DNA of 64,000 bases from CAVUNY01 sp963843535 (lineage in GTDB: Bacteria > Chloroflexota > Anaerolineae > Anaerolineales > Anaerolineaceae). The translations under genes were made by a program, and so were the position numbers. Location: positions 124,001-188,000 of the forward strand of contig CAWJKU010000002.1 in assembly GCA_963843535.1 (NCBI GenBank), written 5' to 3'. The notes beneath the pieces were generated by a model. The model saw nothing but the letters and a program-made list of their open reading frames with translations, made no database searches and had not been told where the DNA came from. Below, piece by piece: positions 60,779-64,000 of this stretch. Numbering within the stretch: position 1 is the stretch's first letter; every line of letters starts with the position of its first letter.

Positions 60779-61111
60779 ATGTATAATTCGGACACAGAAT
60801 TACTATTTCCGCTGCGAGTTGCATCATCATTGAGCTCGATGCGAGGTGCAGAATGGCAGGCTTTAATCGAGCAGGTGGCTTCTCCTCAGGCGGAGTTGTC
60901 AGACCAGATGGGATTTGTCTTAATGATGGTGCGTATGGATGGCTGTGTAGGATGTAATGCGGATTCGTTCCGCGCGATGAAAGGCTGTACTTTATGCGCC
61001 CGTCAAAATATCCGCCGCTTTCGTGGAAATGACAAGGAATTGGTGGAGCTATTTCAGCAATCCAAACGGGAAGTTGAATTATTTTTGGATAAGAAAAATC
61101 AGGCTTCTTAA
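60779..61111 (+). CDS. CxxC-x10-CxxC protein of unknown function (110 aa)
   Basis: Starts two bases after the nuoI stop. A helical N-terminus is followed by four Cys: Cys56, Cys59, Cys70, Cys73 (CVGCNADSFRAMKGCTLC), fit to hold one Fe-S cluster or zinc ion, and a charged helix at the end. I do not recognise a named family. Position between nuoI and an Fe-S carrier gene points to a role in Nuo assembly or as an extra redox subunit. Confidence 0.75.
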   Translation: MYNSDTELLFPLRVASSLSSMRGAEWQALIEQVASPQAELSDQMGFVLMMVRMDGCVGCNADSFRAMKGCTLCARQNIRRFRGNDKELVELFQQSKREVELFLDKKNQAS

Positions 61112-61135
61112 CGTTAGCCCTTGAAAGGATTTTTA

Positions 61136-62218
61136 ATGGCTCAGAACTCTCCAGGCCAGGATAATATCCTGGCAGCATTAAGCAAGGTCCAGGAACCAGA
61201 GCTGCATAAAGACCTTGTGACCCTTAACATGATCCAGAATCTAGAAATCAAAGATGGATCTGTCAGCTTCACCATCGTTTTAACGACGCCGGCCTGCCCG
61301 CTGCGGGGTAGAATCGAAAAGGAAGCCCGCGAGGCTGTTCTCGCGGTTCCAGGCGTTGAAAATGTATCCATAAAAATGGACGCGAATGTCCGCTCAGACG
61401 GACGGTCTCGCGGGCTGTTGTCTCTTCCTGTGCACAATGTGGTGGCGATCGCCTCAGGCAAGGGCGGGGTTGGTAAAAGTACAGTAGCGGTAAATGTGGC
61501 AGTGGCCCTTGCTCAAAGCGGTGCCAGGGTTGGGTTGTTGGACGCGGATATTTACGGCCCCAATGTTCCCACGATGATGGGAGTCGATCGTTTACCCCAG
61601 CCAAAAGACAACAAGCTGATACCCGCGGATGCACACGGCGTGAAGTTAATGTCGATCGGTTTCCTGGTCAAACCAGGGCAGCCGCTTATCTGGCGCGGTC
61701 CCATGCTGCACAGCGCCATTCGCCAATTCTTGGAAGATGTCGTGTGGGGAGAATTGGATTACCTGATTATCGATCTTCCACCCGGTACAGGAGATGCTCA
61801 ATTAAGCCTCGCCCAGTCTGTCCCATTAAGCGGTGGGGTGATTGTCACCCTTCCCCAACAAGTCTCCCTTGAAGATGCCACCCGGGGCCTGGAAATGTTC
61901 AGGCAGTTAAATGTCAACGTACTGGGAATTGTTGAAAATATGAGTTACCTGGAATTACCGGATGGTACCCGCATGGATGTTTTTGGAACGGGCGGTGGGG
62001 AACAAATGGCCAGAAAAACCGGAGTTCCTTTTATCGGTACGATCCCAATGGATCCTTCAGTGCGGGTTGGTGGTGACGATGGGACACCCATTGTGGTCAG
62101 CGCGCCAGAATCGGCCGCGGCAAAGGCATTAATCAAGATCGCTCAAGATATCGCCGCGAAATTAAGCGTGGCATCATTTCAGAGCGGTGCAGGTATTCCA
62201 ATCAATATTATAGGATAG
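61136..62218 (+). CDS. mrp: Mrp/NBP35-type P-loop ATPase (Fe-S carrier family)
   Basis: 360 aa. Start at 61136 (MAQNSP) with AAAGGA six bases upstream; the in-frame TTG at 61121 has none. N-terminal MIP18/DUF59 domain (1-90), then the ParA-like ATPase with deviant Walker A GKGGVGKS (108-115) and LDADIYGPNVP. The usual CxxC that bridges a cluster between two subunits (after ENMSY) is absent: the segment reads YLELPDGTRMDVFGTGGG. Homologues load Fe-S clusters into targets such as complex I. It belongs to the nuo operon. Confidence 0.9.
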   Translation: MAQNSPGQDNILAALSKVQEPELHKDLVTLNMIQNLEIKDGSVSFTIVLTTPACPLRGRIEKEAREAVLAVPGVENVSIKMDANVRSDGRSRGLLSLPVHNVVAIASGKGGVGKSTVAVNVAVALAQSGARVGLLDADIYGPNVPTMMGVDRLPQPKDNKLIPADAHGVKLMSIGFLVKPGQPLIWRGPMLHSAIRQFLEDVVWGELDYLIIDLPPGTGDAQLSLAQSVPLSGGVIVTLPQQVSLEDATRGLEMFRQLNVNVLGIVENMSYLELPDGTRMDVFGTGGGEQMARKTGVPFIGTIPMDPSVRVGGDDGTPIVVSAPESAAAKALIKIAQDIAAKLSVASFQSGAGIPINIIG

Positions 62219-62222
62219 CTAT

Positions 62223-63140
62223 ATGACTGAGACGCAACCCAACATTGTGGGGGTTCGGTTCTCGAAAATCGGTAAAGTTTATCACTTTGAAGCCAACATC
62301 CTCGACCTTCGAGTTGGAGATTCCGTTATTGTAGAAACGAGCCGCGGCTGGCAGTTAGGCCAGGTTGCTCAAAAGGTGACGGATCCAGTATTGCCGCCTG
62401 AAGGGAGCTGGAAACCAATCGACCGGCGTGCGACACCTCGCGATCTGCTGTTGCGCCAGATCTGGCAGCAGCGCGAAGCCGAGGTGGTTGCCATCTGCAA
62501 ACAAAGGGCGAAAGAGATCGGTCTGTACGGCGTGAAAATTATAATAGCTGAGTACAGCTTTGATGGTTCTCGTCTGGCGATCATGTACAGCAGTGAAAAT
62601 GAGGAAAAGGTTGACCTCAAGTCTCTGCGGTCTGACATGCAGAAACAATTCGGCCCTTCTCAGGTGGAGTTAAGACAGATTGGCCCACGCGATGTGGCCA
62701 AAATTATTGGCGGAATGGGAGCCTGCGGCCTGGAAGTGCGTTGTTGTTCAAAATTCCTGACCGATTTTAATTCGATATCGATAAAAATGGCTAAGGAGCA
62801 AGGCATCTCGCTCACCCCAACCGAAATCACCGGAATGTGCGGGAGGTTGCGCTGCTGCTTGATTTATGAATATGAGCAGTACGTCCAGGCACGTAAAGAA
62901 TTACCGAAGAAAAACAAGCGGGTAAAAACGCCACAAGGTGAAGGTAAAGTCGTTGACGTCTTTCCGCTGCGAGAAGGGGTTCTGGTAGAACTGCCAGAAA
63001 TTGGTTACCGTGAGTTCGCCAAGGCAGATATCCAACCGCTTGAGGAGCTGGAAAATTTCATTAAGAAGGCCCAAACCCCATGCGAGCATGATGGGTGTAC
63101 TGGGGACTGTAATCATAACAATCCTAAGGGAGAAAAATAG
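62223..63140 (+). CDS. ricT: PSP1 domain protein, RicT/YaaT family
   Basis: 305 aa: PSP1 domain (TETQPNIVGVRFSKIGKVYHF start), Cys-rich part with GACGLEVRCCSKFL and MCGRLRCCLIYEYEQY, and a basic KOW-like end (VKTPQGEGKVVDVFP). In Bacillus the Ric complex, which carries Fe-S clusters, assists RNase Y and RNA maturation. A terminal CEHDGCTGDCNH adds further Cys/His. Starts four bases after mrp. Confidence 0.88.
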   Translation: MTETQPNIVGVRFSKIGKVYHFEANILDLRVGDSVIVETSRGWQLGQVAQKVTDPVLPPEGSWKPIDRRATPRDLLLRQIWQQREAEVVAICKQRAKEIGLYGVKIIIAEYSFDGSRLAIMYSSENEEKVDLKSLRSDMQKQFGPSQVELRQIGPRDVAKIIGGMGACGLEVRCCSKFLTDFNSISIKMAKEQGISLTPTEITGMCGRLRCCLIYEYEQYVQARKELPKKNKRVKTPQGEGKVVDVFPLREGVLVELPEIGYREFAKADIQPLEELENFIKKAQTPCEHDGCTGDCNHNNPKGEK

Positions 63141-63142
63141 GC

Positions 63143-63868
63143 ATGTCAGAATTCTCTGAAAACTGGGAAGAAAACAAAAAGATCCTGGTCATCCTGGCCC
63201 ATCCGGATGACCCGGAATTTTTTTGTGGGGCAACCATTCGGCGGTGGACACTCATGGGCCACCAGGTTCGTTACTGCCTGCTCACTCGTGGAGATAAAGG
63301 TTCAAATGAGCGCAACGTACGTTCTTTTGACCTGGCGGTGAAGCGCGAAGTAGAACAGGCAGATGCCGCAAAAGAATTAGGCGTGCATGGGATCCGCTTC
63401 CTGGATTATGAAGATGGCTGCCTGGTGCCGAGTCTTGAAACTCGCAAGCGTGTCACGCGTATCATCCGAGAAGAACGGCCAGATATTGTCGTCTCCTGCG
63501 ATCCCACGAATATTTTTCCCAACGAGGCATCGATTAACCATCCGGATCATCGAGCAGCGGGTCAGATTGTGGTGGATGCGATCTTTCCAGCCACGGGCAA
63601 CCCGCTTTATTTTCCCGAATTGCTTCTGGAAGGACTGGAGCCGCATTCGATCAAAGAAGTGTGGTTGTCTGTTACCTCTCAACCCAATGTGGTGATCGAT
63701 GTTACTTCGACATGGGATGATAAAATCCGGGCTTTAAAAAATCACGCCAGCCAGATCGGAGACCCTGCCAAATTCGAAGAACGGATGCGCAGCCGGCATA
63801 CCCCAGACAGCACAGATGAAGTTCCCAGGTACGAGGAAAAATATCGCCGGTTCGTTTTTGGAAAATAA
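63143..63868 (+). CDS. PIG-L/LmbE family N-deacetylase
   Basis: 241 aa. Zinc motif AHPDDPEF (His, Asp, Asp) and the third ligand His in INHPDHRAAG; LTRGDKGSNE follows the pattern of MshB/BshB-like enzymes. They remove acetyl groups from GlcNAc conjugates in thiol (bacillithiol, mycothiol) or lipid synthesis; the precise substrate is unknown. Starts two bases after ricT with AAGGGAG. Confidence 0.92.
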   Translation: MSEFSENWEENKKILVILAHPDDPEFFCGATIRRWTLMGHQVRYCLLTRGDKGSNERNVRSFDLAVKREVEQADAAKELGVHGIRFLDYEDGCLVPSLETRKRVTRIIREERPDIVVSCDPTNIFPNEASINHPDHRAAGQIVVDAIFPATGNPLYFPELLLEGLEPHSIKEVWLSVTSQPNVVIDVTSTWDDKIRALKNHASQIGDPAKFEERMRSRHTPDSTDEVPRYEEKYRRFVFGK

Positions 63869-63869
63869 A

Positions 63870-64000
63870 ATGCCCGACTTTTTTGCTTTAGCGCAAGAAT
63901 TATTTTCATACAGCCAGGACCTGCGCCGCGATTTACACATGAACCCTGAATTAGGGTTCCAGGAAGTGCGCACGGCAGGAATCATTGCCAGGGATTTATC
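63870..64000 (+). CDS. M20 family amidohydrolase/peptidase, 3' truncated
   Basis: The ATG lies one base after the PIG-L stop. The visible 43 residues (MPDFFALAQELFSYSQDLRR then DLHMNPELGFQEVRTAGIIA) match the start of M20D amidohydrolases such as aminoacylase or hippurate hydrolase. The rest lies outside the window. Confidence 0.8.
   Translation, partial: MPDFFALAQELFSYSQDLRRDLHMNPELGFQEVRTAGIIARDL

Overview
The window looks like chromosome from an anaerobic or facultative member of the Chloroflexota, most likely class Anaerolineae. This rests on gene content and protein style, not on a marker gene: there is no rRNA or tRNA here. Pointers are the Gram-positive-type LexA operator, a fused NuoCD, a RicT/PSP1 protein, a YjjX-LOG-VOC-GTPase gene string, Thr/Pro-rich lipoproteins, and many start codons placed just behind a -10 box with no Shine-Dalgarno. 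I see no phage, IS element, CRISPR array, tRNA or rRNA. Gene density is high and most genes sit in directional runs.

Layout. 1-5118: a 5'-truncated alpha-amylase-family gene, a GreA C-terminal-domain-only protein and PEP carboxylase. 5139-8387: a giant BTAD/NB-ARC/TPR regulator facing them. 8457-12332: a small-protein/HtrA operon, then phosphoglucomutase, each closed by a strong hairpin. 12345-17308 (minus): L-2-hydroxyglutarate oxidase and a heterodimeric ABC exporter. 17752-25259 (plus): hybrid histidine kinase, receiver-CpaE/TadZ-type pseudo-ATPase, secreted lytic-transglycosylase-like protein and a membrane-anchored degenerate sortase-like protein, followed by a homodimeric-type ABC exporter. 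27135-30934: LexA with its operator, a large HPrK/PEPCK-superfamily protein and an aldo/keto reductase.

32270-41772 (minus) is the most unusual part. Eight tightly packed genes encode a 66-aa protein, a Ycf46-type AAA+ ATPase, two paralogous HEAT-plus-WD40 proteins, an Hsp70-family ATPase, DUF1257 (Ycf35-like), DUF2997 and a NrdG-like radical SAM protein; an MFS transporter follows. Two ATP-driven remodelling machines, two scaffold proteins with a shared C-terminal tail and a radical enzyme without its usual glycyl-radical partner suggest one multi-protein system of unknown purpose.

41825-47214 (plus): glmS preceded by a glmS ribozyme with an enlarged peripheral insertion, a lipoprotein hydrolase, a DUF1905/YdeI-like protein, and a BNR-propeller/MoaD-like pair. 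47229-55167 (minus): pirin, deaminase, a dynamin-like GTPase split by an apparent frameshift, VOC protein, LOG protein, YjjX, an Fe-S protein, an unknown protein and an Asp/Glu racemase. 55168-55482 holds a palindromic repeat and a long hairpin. 55483-56933: pyroglutamyl peptidase and a glycerophosphodiesterase, convergent. 56978-64000: a SufR-like regulator divergent from an operon carrying only the Nuo B, CD and I subunits, a CxxC/CxxC small protein, an Mrp ATPase, RicT, a PIG-L deacetylase and the start of an M20 amidohydrolase.
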